From Acidovorax sp. NB1 (GTDB lineage: Bacteria; Pseudomonadota; Gammaproteobacteria; Burkholderiales; Burkholderiaceae_C), in assembly GCF_005405905.1 (NCBI RefSeq), contig NZ_BJHU01000040.1, forward strand, positions 124,001 to 188,000: a stretch of 64,000 nucleotides of DNA. The letters are read 5' to 3'. The first letter of the stretch is position 1. Every line of letters begins with the position of its first letter. Under the pieces are notes generated by a model. The model was not told the DNA's origin, ran no database searches, and saw only the letters and a program-made list of their open reading frames with translations. Positions 9,265 through 17,207 of the stretch are shown here, in pieces. The position numbers and the translations under genes are program-made.

Positions 9265-9282
9265 GTGACAGTGCTTTGACAG
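9265..9282 (-). promoter_or_regulatory. Pho box upstream of phnC
   Basis: Read on the minus strand the sequence is CTGTCAA-AGCA-CTGTCAC: two seven-base direct repeats separated by four bases. This matches the PhoB-binding consensus of two CTGTCAT repeats at that spacing and is oriented toward phnC. A weak -10 candidate CACACT lies ten bases further on. Confidence 0.7.
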
Positions 9283-9323
9283 TTGGGAGAAGTTTGGATG
9301 TCAGAGAGCGGTCTTGAGGCCTG

Positions 9324-10478
9324 CTACAGCACGCGCTGCCCTTCGCGCCACACCCCACGCACCACGGCCTGGCGGCCGCCATCGGGCAGCTCGGCCATGT
9401 GCACCTGCACCAGGTCGGCGCGCAGGCCGGGCGCGAGCGCGCCCCGGTCCAGCATGCCCGCCGCCTTGGCCGGGTTGCGGGTGACGGTGGCCACGGCCTG
9501 CGGCAGGGGCAGGATGTCGTCCTGCACCAGCCGCATCACCGCGCTCAGCAGGCTGCCGGGCACGTAGTCCGACGAAAGGATGTCCAGCAAGCCCCTGCGC
9601 GCCAGATCAGCCGCCGCCACATTGCCCGAGTGCGAGCCACCGCGCACCACGTTGGGACCGCCCATCACGGTGAGCAGCCCGCGCTCGTGCGCAGCCTGGG
9701 CTGCAGCCAGCGTGGTCGGGAACTCCGACATCGCAGCCCCTTCGGCGTGGGCCTGCTCCACATGCGCCACCGTTGTGTCGTCGTGGCTGGCCAGCGAGAT
9801 GCCGTGCGTGCGGCAGTAATCCACGAAGTACGCGCGGTGCGGCTCGGCGTACTGCGCCTGCAGCGTGGCGGCGTGCGCCACCTGACGCTCGAACTTCTCG
9901 GCGCTCCAGCCCTTCTTGCCGGTGTAGTAGGTGCGGGCCTGCTCGATGTTCTCCCACTGGCGCTGGCCCGGGGTGTGGTCCATCAGCGAGATCAGCGACA
10001 GGCGCGAATGGCCGTGGAAGGGCTCGAACAGGTCGATGGTGTTGGGCGCAGGCAGCTCGCAGCGCACATGCAGGTGGTGGTCGGCACGCAGAAGGTTGCG
10101 TTCGGTGCAGGTGTCGATGGTGTCGAGCACGCGGTTCCAGGCGCTGCCGCGCAGGCTGTCCACATCGGCCTCGCCCACGCCCAGCGCGTCCAGCACCGTG
10201 GTGATGCCTGCGGCCGCAATCTCGGCGTCGTGGGCCAGCAGTGCGGGCATCTCGGCCCATTGCACCTTGGGTCGCGGCATCAGGTGGCGCTCGAAATTGT
10301 CGGTGTGGATTTCCACCAGGCCCGGCAACAGGTAGTCGCCCCCCAGGTCAATACCTTGCAGGGCTGCAGTGCCCCCGCTGTCCAGCGACGCAATGCGCCC
10401 GCCCTCCATGTGCAGGCTGCCCTGTACCACTTCCCCCGGCAGCACCATGCGGGCGTTCTTGAACACAGTCGCAGTCAT
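9324..10478 (-). CDS. phnM: PhnM, alpha-D-ribose 1-methylphosphonate 5-triphosphate diphosphatase
   Basis: This 384-residue amidohydrolase-superfamily protein should remove diphosphate from the ribose triphosphate phosphonate made by PhnGHI(L), giving the substrate of the C-P lyase PhnJ. The metal-site region is IHTDNFERHLMPRP, with later SLMDHTPGQRQW, SHDDTT and MGGPNVVRGGSHSGN, all characteristic of PhnM. The ATG overlaps the phnL stop in an ATGA. It is the last gene of the phnG-M run; the 216 bases beyond its stop hold the regulatory region and leader of phnC. Confidence 0.95.
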   Translation of the reverse strand: MTATVFKNARMVLPGEVVQGSLHMEGGRIASLDSGGTAALQGIDLGGDYLLPGLVEIHTDNFERHLMPRPKVQWAEMPALLAHDAEIAAAGITTVLDALGVGEADVDSLRGSAWNRVLDTIDTCTERNLLRADHHLHVRCELPAPNTIDLFEPFHGHSRLSLISLMDHTPGQRQWENIEQARTYYTGKKGWSAEKFERQVAHAATLQAQYAEPHRAYFVDYCRTHGISLASHDDTTVAHVEQAHAEGAAMSEFPTTLAAAQAAHERGLLTVMGGPNVVRGGSHSGNVAAADLARRGLLDILSSDYVPGSLLSAVMRLVQDDILPLPQAVATVTRNPAKAAGMLDRGALAPGLRADLVQVHMAELPDGGRQAVVRGVWREGQRVL

Positions 10479-11206
10479 GCCGATGCCCCCCGGAAGTCGC
10501 CCACATTCACGCGGCGCGTGGCCACGGCGGCGCCCACCTGCGCGTCATGAAAAATGCCCACCAGGGCCGCGCCGCGCGCCACGGCATCGCGGATCATGGC
10601 GATCACCGTCTCGGTGTTGGCCGCATCGAGGGATGCGGTGGGCTCGTCCAGCAACAGCAGCGGTTTGGGCTTGATCATGTTGCGGGCGATGTTGATGCGC
10701 TGCTGCTCCCCACCCGAGAACGTGGCGGGCGGCAGGTGCCACAGCCGTTCGGGGATGCGCAGGCGGGTCAGCCACTGGCGGGCAGCCTCGCGGGCGGCCT
10801 CGATGCCCGCAGGGTCGTCGCCCGCGTCTTCGGACAGTGGCTCGGCCACCACATCCAGGGCCGACACGCGCGGGATGACCCGCAGGAACTGGCTCACATA
10901 GCCCACGGTGTCGCGCCGCAGCTGCACCAGCGCACGCGGCGTGGCCTGCGTCACGTCCACCACGGTGCCATCGGCCGAGCGCACGGTGATGCGGCCGGCA
11001 TTGGCCCGGTAGTTGGCATAGATCATCTTGAGCAGCGTGCTCTTGCCCATGCCTGAGGGGCCGTCAAGCACCACGCACTCGCCCGGCTGCACGGCCAGGT
11101 CCACCTGGGCGAGCACGGGCAGTTCGATACCGTTCTGGTGGTGCAGGGTGAAGCGCTTGGCCACCCCTTGCATCTGGAGGATGGGCGCAATGGAAGGTGG
11201 GTTCAT
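10475..11206 (-). CDS. phnL: C-P lyase ABC-type ATPase PhnL
   Basis: This 243-residue ABC ATPase associates with the C-P lyase core rather than a membrane permease. Walker A is GPSGMGKST, the signature FSGGEQQRINIARNMI and Walker B LLLLDEPTASLD; the GEQQRINIAR form is typical of PhnL. The ATG at 11206 overlaps the phnK stop. A longer open frame continues upstream through phnK antiframe sequence and was not used. The stop overlaps the phnM start. Confidence 0.94.
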   Translation of the reverse strand: MNPPSIAPILQMQGVAKRFTLHHQNGIELPVLAQVDLAVQPGECVVLDGPSGMGKSTLLKMIYANYRANAGRITVRSADGTVVDVTQATPRALVQLRRDTVGYVSQFLRVIPRVSALDVVAEPLSEDAGDDPAGIEAAREAARQWLTRLRIPERLWHLPPATFSGGEQQRINIARNMIKPKPLLLLDEPTASLDAANTETVIAMIRDAVARGAALVGIFHDAQVGAAVATRRVNVGDFRGASA

Positions 11207-11991
11207 GGCTGCAGTACCGAAGAAACGAGGAGCTGGGTGTAGGGGTGTTGCGGGTCGTCGAGCACCTGGTCGGTCAGGCCCGCTTCGACCACGCGGCCCC
11301 GCTGCATGACCACCATGCGGTGCGCCAGCAGGCGCGCCACCGCCAGGTCGTGCGTGACCACAATGGCCGCCAACTGCATCTGCCGCGTGAGCTGGCGCAG
11401 CAGGTCCAGCAGGCGCGCTTGCACCGACACATCGAGGCCCGAGGTGGGTTCGTCCATAAACACCAGGCGGGGCTGGGTGACGAGGTTGCGGGCAATCTGC
11501 AGGCGTTGGCGCATACCGCCCGAAAACGTGCGTGGTGCATCGTCGATGCGCGCCGCGTCGATCTCCACGCGCTGCAGCCATTCCGTGGCCGTGGCGCGCA
11601 GGCGGCCATAGTGGCGCTCGCCCAGACCCATCAAGCGCTCGCCCACATTGGCACCGGCGGACACGTCCATGCGCAGACCGTCCGCCGCGTTCTGGTGCAC
11701 AAAGCCCCAGTCGGTGCGGGCCAGCAGGCGCTGCTGGGCCTCGCTCATGGCATAGATGTCCTGCAGCTCGCCGCTGCGCTGGCGGAACTGCACCGTGCCT
11801 TCGTCCGGGGCGCTGCGCGCCGCAATGGCGTTGAGCAGGGTGGACTTGCCGGAGCCCGACTCGCCCACCAAGGCCAGCACCTCGCCGGGCCACAGGTCGA
11901 AGGACGCGCCTTGCAGCGCCACACGGTCGCCGTAGCGCTTGCTGACATTGCGCACGCTCAGCAGCGGCGCAGCAGGTTCAGAGTGGTTCAT
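11203..11991 (-). CDS. phnK: C-P lyase ABC-type ATPase PhnK
   Basis: This 262-residue ABC ATPase carries Walker A GESGSGKST, the segment GFVHQNAADGLRMDVSAGANVGERLM typical of PhnK, signature FSGGMRQRLQIARNLV and Walker B LVFMDEPTSGLD. PhnK binds the PhnGHIJ complex and supports C-P bond cleavage. It is linked by four-base overlaps to the acetyltransferase upstream and phnL downstream. Confidence 0.94.
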   Translation of the reverse strand: MNHSEPAAPLLSVRNVSKRYGDRVALQGASFDLWPGEVLALVGESGSGKSTLLNAIAARSAPDEGTVQFRQRSGELQDIYAMSEAQQRLLARTDWGFVHQNAADGLRMDVSAGANVGERLMGLGERHYGRLRATATEWLQRVEIDAARIDDAPRTFSGGMRQRLQIARNLVTQPRLVFMDEPTSGLDVSVQARLLDLLRQLTRQMQLAAIVVTHDLAVARLLAHRMVVMQRGRVVEAGLTDQVLDDPQHPYTQLLVSSVLQP

Positions 11992-12449
11992 GTGAGGGTT
12001 TCAATCACAAAGCTCAGGCCATGCTGCGGAAAGCCCAAGGATTCATAGAAGGCATGCGCGCCCTTGCGGCGGGCGTTGGACGAGAGCGCGAGCTTGTAGC
12101 AGCCCGCGTCGCGCGCCTGCTGCATGGCGTGGGCCATCATCTGGCGGCCAATGCCTCGGCCCTGCTGGTCCTGTGCCACAACCACGTCTTCGACGATGGC
12201 CGAGGGCGTGCCCCGGTGCGCCAGGTTGTGCATGACGAGCAGCGCGTAGGTGCCCACCACAACGCCGTGCTGCGCGGTATCGCAGGCCACCCACAGGCGG
12301 TAGCTGGGGTAGCGGGCGAACTGGGACCATACGGCCTCGGCTTCTTCCAGGGTCAGCACGTCGGCCGGGCTGTCTTCAATGGCAGCATACAGCGCCAGCA
12401 CGCTCCCCAGGTCGGACTGCAGGGCTTCGCGGATGTGCATGGTGCTCAT
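11988..12449 (-). CDS. GNAT-family N-acetyltransferase inserted between phnJ and phnK (PhnO-like role possible)
   Basis: This 153-residue protein has a GNAT fold: the acetyl-CoA binding stretch VVVAQDQQGRGIGRQMMAHAM and the C-terminal ALSSNARRKGAHAFYESLGF. In some C-P lyase operons a GNAT enzyme, PhnO, acetylates aminoalkylphosphonates, and this gene may do the same. The start at 12449 was chosen because it overlaps the phnJ stop by four bases; the upstream extension is low-complexity and lies inside phnJ. Identity with PhnO proper is not proven from sequence. Confidence 0.8.
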   Translation of the reverse strand: MSTMHIREALQSDLGSVLALYAAIEDSPADVLTLEEAEAVWSQFARYPSYRLWVACDTAQHGVVVGTYALLVMHNLAHRGTPSAIVEDVVVAQDQQGRGIGRQMMAHAMQQARDAGCYKLALSSNARRKGAHAFYESLGFPQHGLSFVIETLT

Positions 12450-13366
12450 GCGGCGCCGCCTTCCACCCGCGCAGTTTCGGCCTGCTGCGCCTGGCGCTCC
12501 TGGCAATAGTCCGAGTCCGAGCACACATGCATGCGCCCGCCCTGGTCGTCGGTGATGACCTCGTCGAGAAAGCTGTCGGTGGCGCCACACAGCGCGCAAG
12601 CAGCATCCCAGCGCTGCACCTCGAACGGGTGGTCTTCAAAACCAAGGCTCTCCACCGGCGTATAGGGCGGCACGGCATAGATGCGCTTTTCGCGGCCCGC
12701 GCCAAACAGCTGCAGCGCGGGGTTCATGTGCATCTTGGGGTTGTCGAACTTGGGGATGGGCGATGGCGCCATCACGTACCGGCCGTTGACCAGCACCGGG
12801 TAGTCGTAGGTGGTGGCGATGTGGCCGTAGCGTGCGATGTCTTCGTAGAGCTTGACGTGCATGAGCCCGTACTCGGCCAGGCCGTGCAGCGTGCGCGTTT
12901 CGGTCTCGCGCGGCTCCAGGCGCTGCATGGGCTCGGGCACCGGCACCTGGTAGACGATGACCTGGCCTTCGGCCAGCGGCGTTTCGGGAATGCGGTGGCG
13001 CGTCTGGATCAGCGTGGCCACGCGCGTGCGGGTAGTGGTCGCCACCGCCGTGGTGCGCTCGAAGAAGCGACGGATGTTGACCGCGTTGACCGTGTCGTCC
13101 GAGCCCTGGTCGATGACCTTGAGGCAGTCCTGCGGGCCGATGATGGACGCGGTGACCTGGATGCCGCCCGTGCCCCAGCCATAGGGCAACGGCATCTCGC
13201 GCGAGCCAAACGGCACCTGGTAGCCAGGAATGGCCACGGCCTTGAGGATGGCGCGGCGGATCATGCGCTTGGTGCGCTCGTCCAGGTAGGCAAAGTTGAA
13301 GTGGCCGTCCACCGGTGCGGCGTCGGCGGGCAGGCCCATCACGGCCGGTTCCATGGGTGCGTTCAT
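12446..13366 (-). CDS. phnJ: C-P lyase radical-SAM subunit PhnJ
   Basis: This 306-residue enzyme cleaves the carbon-phosphorus bond of ribose-1-phosphonate 5-phosphate using a [4Fe-4S] cluster and S-adenosylmethionine. The unusual cluster motif C-x2-C-x21-C-x5-C is present at Cys257, Cys260, Cys282 and Cys288, the same spacing as in E. coli PhnJ. YLDERTKRMIRRAILKAVAIPGYQVPFGSREMP is the conserved N-terminal region. Four-base overlaps link it to phnI and to the acetyltransferase gene. The presence of an intact PhnJ shows that this is a true C-P lyase locus, not only a transporter. Confidence 0.97.
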   Translation of the reverse strand: MNAPMEPAVMGLPADAAPVDGHFNFAYLDERTKRMIRRAILKAVAIPGYQVPFGSREMPLPYGWGTGGIQVTASIIGPQDCLKVIDQGSDDTVNAVNIRRFFERTTAVATTTRTRVATLIQTRHRIPETPLAEGQVIVYQVPVPEPMQRLEPRETETRTLHGLAEYGLMHVKLYEDIARYGHIATTYDYPVLVNGRYVMAPSPIPKFDNPKMHMNPALQLFGAGREKRIYAVPPYTPVESLGFEDHPFEVQRWDAACALCGATDSFLDEVITDDQGGRMHVCSDSDYCQERQAQQAETARVEGGAA

Positions 13367-14463
13367 GCGGCGTCTCCGTGTTCGGTGTTGGCGGGGTTTG
13401 CAGCGGCGCGCATCTTGCGCACCAGCTCCAGCTCGGACTGGAAGTCCACGTAGTGCGGCAGCTTCAGGTGCTGCACAAAGCCCGAGGCTTCGAGGCTGTC
13501 GCTGTGGCCCAGCACAAATTCCTGCATCTGCGCGGGGGACTCCACCTGCTCGCCCAATTCATCAGCACGCAGGGCGCGGTCCACCAGGCTCATCGCCATG
13601 GCCTTGCGCTCGCTGTGGCCAAACGCCAGGCCGTAGCCGCGTGTGAACTGCGGGGGCTGGCTCTTGCTGCCGGCAAACTGGTTCACCATCTCGCATTCGG
13701 TGATCTCGATATCGCCAATGTCGATGGCAAAGCCCAGCTCTTCGGGCACGATCTCCACCGCCACCGTGCCCAGGCGCACTTCGCCCACAAACGGGTGCGA
13801 GTGCGAATAGCCGCGCTGCGTGGAATACGCCATGGCGAGCAAGAAGCCCTCGTCCCCGCGCGCCAGGTTTTGCAGGCGGGTGGCGCGGTTGGCAGGGAAG
13901 CGCAGTGGCTCACGGGTCAGGTCTGTGGGCGCGGGGTCGCCCGGGGGCACGGGGCGGGTTTCGATCAAGCCTTCCTGGTTGAGCAGGTCCACTACGCGCG
14001 GCGTGGGGCCGGGTGGCACCGCAGCTGCCGCAGCGGCAGGCGGCGCCACCGGGCCTTCGGCCAGCAGCTTGAAGTCGAGCAGGCGCTGCGTGTAGTCGTA
14101 GGTGGGGCCCAACACCTGGCCGCCCGGCAGGTCCTTGAAGGTGGCGGAGATGCGCCGGTCCAGTGCCATGCGGCTGGTGTCCAGCGGGCAGGTGGTGCCC
14201 AGGCGCGGCAGCGTGGCGCGGTAGGCGCGCAGCAAGAAGATGGCTTCCACCAGGTCACCCGCAGCCTGCTTGATGGCGAGGGCCGCGAGCTCGGGGTCGT
14301 ACACCGAGCCCTCGGTCATCACCCGGTCCACAGCCAGCTTGAGCTGCTGGCGGATCTGCGCCACCGAGAGTTCGGGGCGTGCGGCATCACCCCGGCGCTG
14401 GCGCGCCAACAACTGGTAGCTGTTGAGAATGGCGGCTTCTCCGCCCTTGACGGCTACGTACAT
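13363..14463 (-). CDS. phnI: C-P lyase subunit PhnI
   Basis: This 366-residue core subunit has nucleosidase activity and, with PhnG, PhnH and PhnL, couples a phosphonate to ribose triphosphate from ATP. The start MYVAVKGGEAAI is the family N-terminus, which fixes the ATG at 14463 despite an open frame continuing upstream. LPRLGTTCPLDTSRMALDRRISATFKDLPGGQVLGPTYDYTQRLLDF is strongly conserved in the family, with length close to that of E. coli PhnI. It lies two bases after phnH and overlaps phnJ by four. Confidence 0.96.
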   Translation of the reverse strand: MYVAVKGGEAAILNSYQLLARQRRGDAARPELSVAQIRQQLKLAVDRVMTEGSVYDPELAALAIKQAAGDLVEAIFLLRAYRATLPRLGTTCPLDTSRMALDRRISATFKDLPGGQVLGPTYDYTQRLLDFKLLAEGPVAPPAAAAAAVPPGPTPRVVDLLNQEGLIETRPVPPGDPAPTDLTREPLRFPANRATRLQNLARGDEGFLLAMAYSTQRGYSHSHPFVGEVRLGTVAVEIVPEELGFAIDIGDIEITECEMVNQFAGSKSQPPQFTRGYGLAFGHSERKAMAMSLVDRALRADELGEQVESPAQMQEFVLGHSDSLEASGFVQHLKLPHYVDFQSELELVRKMRAAANPANTEHGDAA

Positions 14464-14465
14464 GC

Positions 14466-15125
14466 TCAGGCCTCCTGAAGGGCGGGGGCAACGCGCGCCG
14501 CCCGCGTGGTGCGGGGCAGGCCCACGATGTGGTCCGCAGCAGCCAGCAGCAGGTCCACACCGCGCGGAAACGCTGCGTGGTTGGCAGCCCACTGGGTCTC
14601 GAAGTCGTCGGGCAATCCATCCACCAGCAAGGCCGTCATCTCCTGAATACCAGGCCCGCGCAATTCCCACGCATCGATGGCGTCAGCGGTGGTGGCTTCT
14701 GCACGCGATAGATCGACCACACAAGTCGCTGATTGGTCCGGGTAGATGTCAGTGCCCAAGGCCAAGCTGCTCAGCGCGGGCAAGGCATCGCCCTGCGCTA
14801 CCCACACAAAGCGGGCCTGCGTCGGATCGGTCACCAAGGTGCAGCCCGTGTGAAAGCGCAACCAGGCACCGGCATCACTGGCAGCCAGCCTGGGCGAGAG
14901 CCACAGCGTGCAGTCGCTGTCGAGCAGCGCCAGCAGCACGGCCGCCGATGCGGCATGACCCACAGCAGGAGTCTGTGCGTCGTGCTCCACCGCCACCGTG
15001 CGGCCAGGGTGCGACAGCGCCTGCAGTACCTCGCGGAACACCGCCTGGCTGCCAAAGGCTTCGTTCGAGAATCCGGCACCCAGGGATGCCAACGGGGTCA
15101 CTGGGGTCATCGGGGTCGCGCTCAT
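14466..15125 (-). CDS. phnH: C-P lyase subunit PhnH
   Basis: This 219-residue protein is a core component of the PhnGHIJ complex with a PLP-transferase-like fold but no cofactor. The N-terminal FREVLQALSHPGRTV and the C-terminal half with ELRGPGIQ are typical. It overlaps phnG by four bases and is two bases from phnI. Confidence 0.94.
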   Translation of the reverse strand: MSATPMTPVTPLASLGAGFSNEAFGSQAVFREVLQALSHPGRTVAVEHDAQTPAVGHAASAAVLLALLDSDCTLWLSPRLAASDAGAWLRFHTGCTLVTDPTQARFVWVAQGDALPALSSLALGTDIYPDQSATCVVDLSRAEATTADAIDAWELRGPGIQEMTALLVDGLPDDFETQWAANHAAFPRGVDLLLAAADHIVGLPRTTRAARVAPALQEA

Positions 15126-15634
15126 TCGGTGTCCTCGTCGTTGTCGGTGCCGCTCTCGCGCGCCACGGTAAAGAAGTCCACCTTGGTGCTGGCAGCCCGC
15201 GCCTGGCGCTCGGCCTGGGTGTTGCGCAGGTGGGCACGGATGGGGTCGAGCAGTTGTGCGTCCAGCGCTGGTTGCTGAACAGGGTCTTGCAGCAGCGCAT
15301 CGGCCAAGGCCGCCAGCTGCACTTGGCGGTGCGATCGGCCCAGCACGTAGGCCACGCCCACAGTGGCCTCGGCAGCGTTAGATGCGTCGGCCACGCGCAA
15401 GGCGCAGCGGGTAACGGTGACCTCGCCCAGGTTGAAGCGCTCGCCCGTGCCCCCGGCGCGGCCCTGCACCATCATCAGACCTGTCTCGGGCGCACGCAGC
15501 CAGCGCGCGGGGCGCGTGGCATGCTCGTGCAAGGCAGATTCGAGCAGCCCCAGCGGCGCCCGGGCCAGCAGCGCCATCCACTGCGCGCGGCCCAGGGGGC
15601 GGTCCGGCCCCGGGTTGTCAAAGGCTTGAAACAT
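15122..15634 (-). CDS. phnG: C-P lyase subunit PhnG
   Basis: This 170-residue first gene of the minus-strand C-P lyase run has the PhnG pattern RAQWMALLARAPLGLLE, with RPARWLRAPETGLMMVQGRAGGTGERFNLGEVTVTRC and AYVLGRSHRQVQLAALADALLQ. It binds PhnI in the core complex. The region upstream of its start (15635-15709) is shared with divergent phnF and holds a palindromic operator, so the promoter of the whole phnG-M run lies there. Confidence 0.94.
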   Translation of the reverse strand: MFQAFDNPGPDRPLGRAQWMALLARAPLGLLESALHEHATRPARWLRAPETGLMMVQGRAGGTGERFNLGEVTVTRCALRVADASNAAEATVGVAYVLGRSHRQVQLAALADALLQDPVQQPALDAQLLDPIRAHLRNTQAERQARAASTKVDFFTVARESGTDNDEDTE

Positions 15635-15653
15635 GGAAGTGGTACCCTGAAAG

Positions 15654-15665
15654 TTGTATAGACAA
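15654..15665. promoter_or_regulatory. PhnF-type operator between phnG and phnF
   Basis: TTGTATAGACAA has TTGT/ACAA arms around a TATAGA-type core and closely resembles the TGGTATAGACCA site known for mycobacterial PhnF. On the minus strand it includes TATACA, a possible -10 of the phnG promoter. A second, 10/12 identical site lies upstream of phnC. Confidence 0.7.
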
Positions 15666-15709
15666 ATTGAACAACTGGCGCCAGCTTAAAGAGCGCGCAT
15701 GTAGGTTTC

Positions 15710-16492
15710 ATGACAGCCAGCACCACCTCTCTCACGACCCCGTTACAGGTCCCGCATGCCCCACCACTGCGCCCTGCGCGCGACAGCTTCTGGACGCGCA
15801 TTGCCGCCGAACTGGCTGAGGCCATTGGCAGCGGTGTGTACCCGCCGGGACAGCGCCTGCCCTCGGAGCACGCACTGGCCGAGCAGTTCGGCGTGAACCG
15901 CCACACCATCCGCCGCTCGCTCGCCAGCCTGTGCAGCCAGGGGCTGGTGCGCATCACGCAGGGCAGCGGCACCTATGTGGAAGACTTTGCAGTGGACCTG
16001 GTGCTGGGTAAGCGCACGCGCCACCAGCAGGGCCTGGCACAGGCCGGTCTGCGCGGCAGCCTGGTGGTGCTGCAGGCCCAGACCACGCGCGCCACGGCGG
16101 CGCTGGCCAAGGCGCTGCAAGTGCCCGCGCGCAGCCCGCTGCTGGCGCTGCGCGTTCGGGGCGACGCCGAGGGCCAGCCCTTGCACATCAGCGAGCGCTA
16201 CTTTCCCCTGCCCCGCTTCGAAAACCTGGCGGCCGTGGTGCGCGAAACGGGCTCCATCACCGCAGGCTTCACTGCCCACGGCGTTGCTGACTACACGCGC
16301 CGCGAAAGCCGCATCACCGCCGAGCTGCCGAGCGCCGAAGTGGCCGCCCAGTTGCGCCAGCCCACCTCACGCCCCGTGCTGCAGGTAGAGAGCCTGAACG
16401 TGGACCTGACAGGCACACCCATCGAATGGGCCCGCGCCTGGTTTGCGGGCGACCGCGTGAAACTGACCATTGACCACGATGAACACACCTGA
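15710..16492 (+). CDS. phnF: GntR/HutC-family regulator PhnF
   Basis: This 260-residue protein has an N-terminal GntR winged helix (about residues 27-95: PPGQRLPSEHALAEQFGVNRHTIRRSL) and a C-terminal UTRA effector domain (about 110-250). PhnF proteins repress phosphonate genes. It is divergent from phnG and its likely operator lies between them; a matching site precedes phnC. It is first in a plus-strand run with the 2H-phosphoesterase, phnN and arsC, so those genes are probably autoregulated with it. Confidence 0.93.
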   Translation: MTASTTSLTTPLQVPHAPPLRPARDSFWTRIAAELAEAIGSGVYPPGQRLPSEHALAEQFGVNRHTIRRSLASLCSQGLVRITQGSGTYVEDFAVDLVLGKRTRHQQGLAQAGLRGSLVVLQAQTTRATAALAKALQVPARSPLLALRVRGDAEGQPLHISERYFPLPRFENLAAVVRETGSITAGFTAHGVADYTRRESRITAELPSAEVAAQLRQPTSRPVLQVESLNVDLTGTPIEWARAWFAGDRVKLTIDHDEHT

Positions 16493-17207
16493 CATGCCAC
16501 CCACCCACCACCGCTATGCCGTGTACTTCGCCCCCAACCCGGGCAGCCTGGGCTGGCTGGCCGGCAGCCACTGGCTGGGGCGCTGCGCTGCGTTGCTGCA
16601 GCCGCTGCAGCAGCTCGCCATTGACGGCGTGGCGGCCGACGCACTGCACCGCATGACCGCAGCGCCCCGTCGCTACGGCTGGCACGCCACGCTCAAGGCG
16701 CCGTTTGCGCTCGCGCCCGGCACCGACTGGATCACGCTGCACCAGGCCGTGCAGGAGGTGGCGCGCGGGCTGCAACCCTTTGTGCTGCCGCCGCTGCAGG
16801 TACAACGCATCGACGACTTTCTGGCGCTGGTGCCCCCGGCGTTGCACCCCGCCAATGCACAGATCCAGGAGACCGCCGCCACCTGCGTGACGGCGCTTCA
16901 GTCCTTGGCCGCGCCCCTGTCCGACGCCGACCTGGCCCGGCGCCGCGCAGCGGGGCTCACCGCACGACAGGACGCACTGCTGCAGCAATGGGGCTACCCG
17001 TTTGTGCTGGACGAATTCCGCTTTCACATGTCGCTCACCGGCAGCCTGGCGCAGGTAGACGCACCCACGCAGTCGCTGGTGTTCGAGGCCGCACAGGAAT
17101 TTTTCTCGGACCTGCCCATCCTCAAGTTCAACAGCCTCGCCTTGTTCGCAGAGCCCACGCCCGGCGCAGACTTTGTGCTGCTGGACCACCTGGAGATGGG
17201 CGCATGA
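16479..17207 (+). CDS. DUF1045 phosphonate-operon protein, 2H-phosphoesterase superfamily
   Basis: This 242-residue protein carries two H-x-[TS]-x motifs: His69 in WHATLKAPF and His183 in FHMSLTGSL, the hallmark of 2H phosphoesterases. The N-terminal RYAVYFAPNPGSLGW is characteristic of the DUF1045 family found in C-P lyase operons. No phnP is present in the window, and a 2H-phosphoesterase could hydrolyse the 5-phosphoribosyl 1,2-cyclic phosphate released by PhnJ; this is inference. Starts at 16479 (chosen), 16494 and a TTG at 16470 are all possible, the first and last overlapping phnF. Its stop overlaps the phnN start. Confidence 0.85.
   Translation: MNTPDMPPTHHRYAVYFAPNPGSLGWLAGSHWLGRCAALLQPLQQLAIDGVAADALHRMTAAPRRYGWHATLKAPFALAPGTDWITLHQAVQEVARGLQPFVLPPLQVQRIDDFLALVPPALHPANAQIQETAATCVTALQSLAAPLSDADLARRRAAGLTARQDALLQQWGYPFVLDEFRFHMSLTGSLAQVDAPTQSLVFEAAQEFFSDLPILKFNSLALFAEPTPGADFVLLDHLEMGA

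Noticed and set aside
11207..11893. Upstream extension of phnL
   Set aside because: It reads phnK in another frame; the phnL N-terminus and four-base overlap fix the start at 11206.
15699..15716. Second Pho box at the phnF start (minus strand CTGTCAT, GAAA, CCTACAT)
   Set aside because: The first repeat is perfect but the second matches only 4 of 7 bases, and the distance to the TATACA candidate (38 bases) is too long for a standard Pho promoter.
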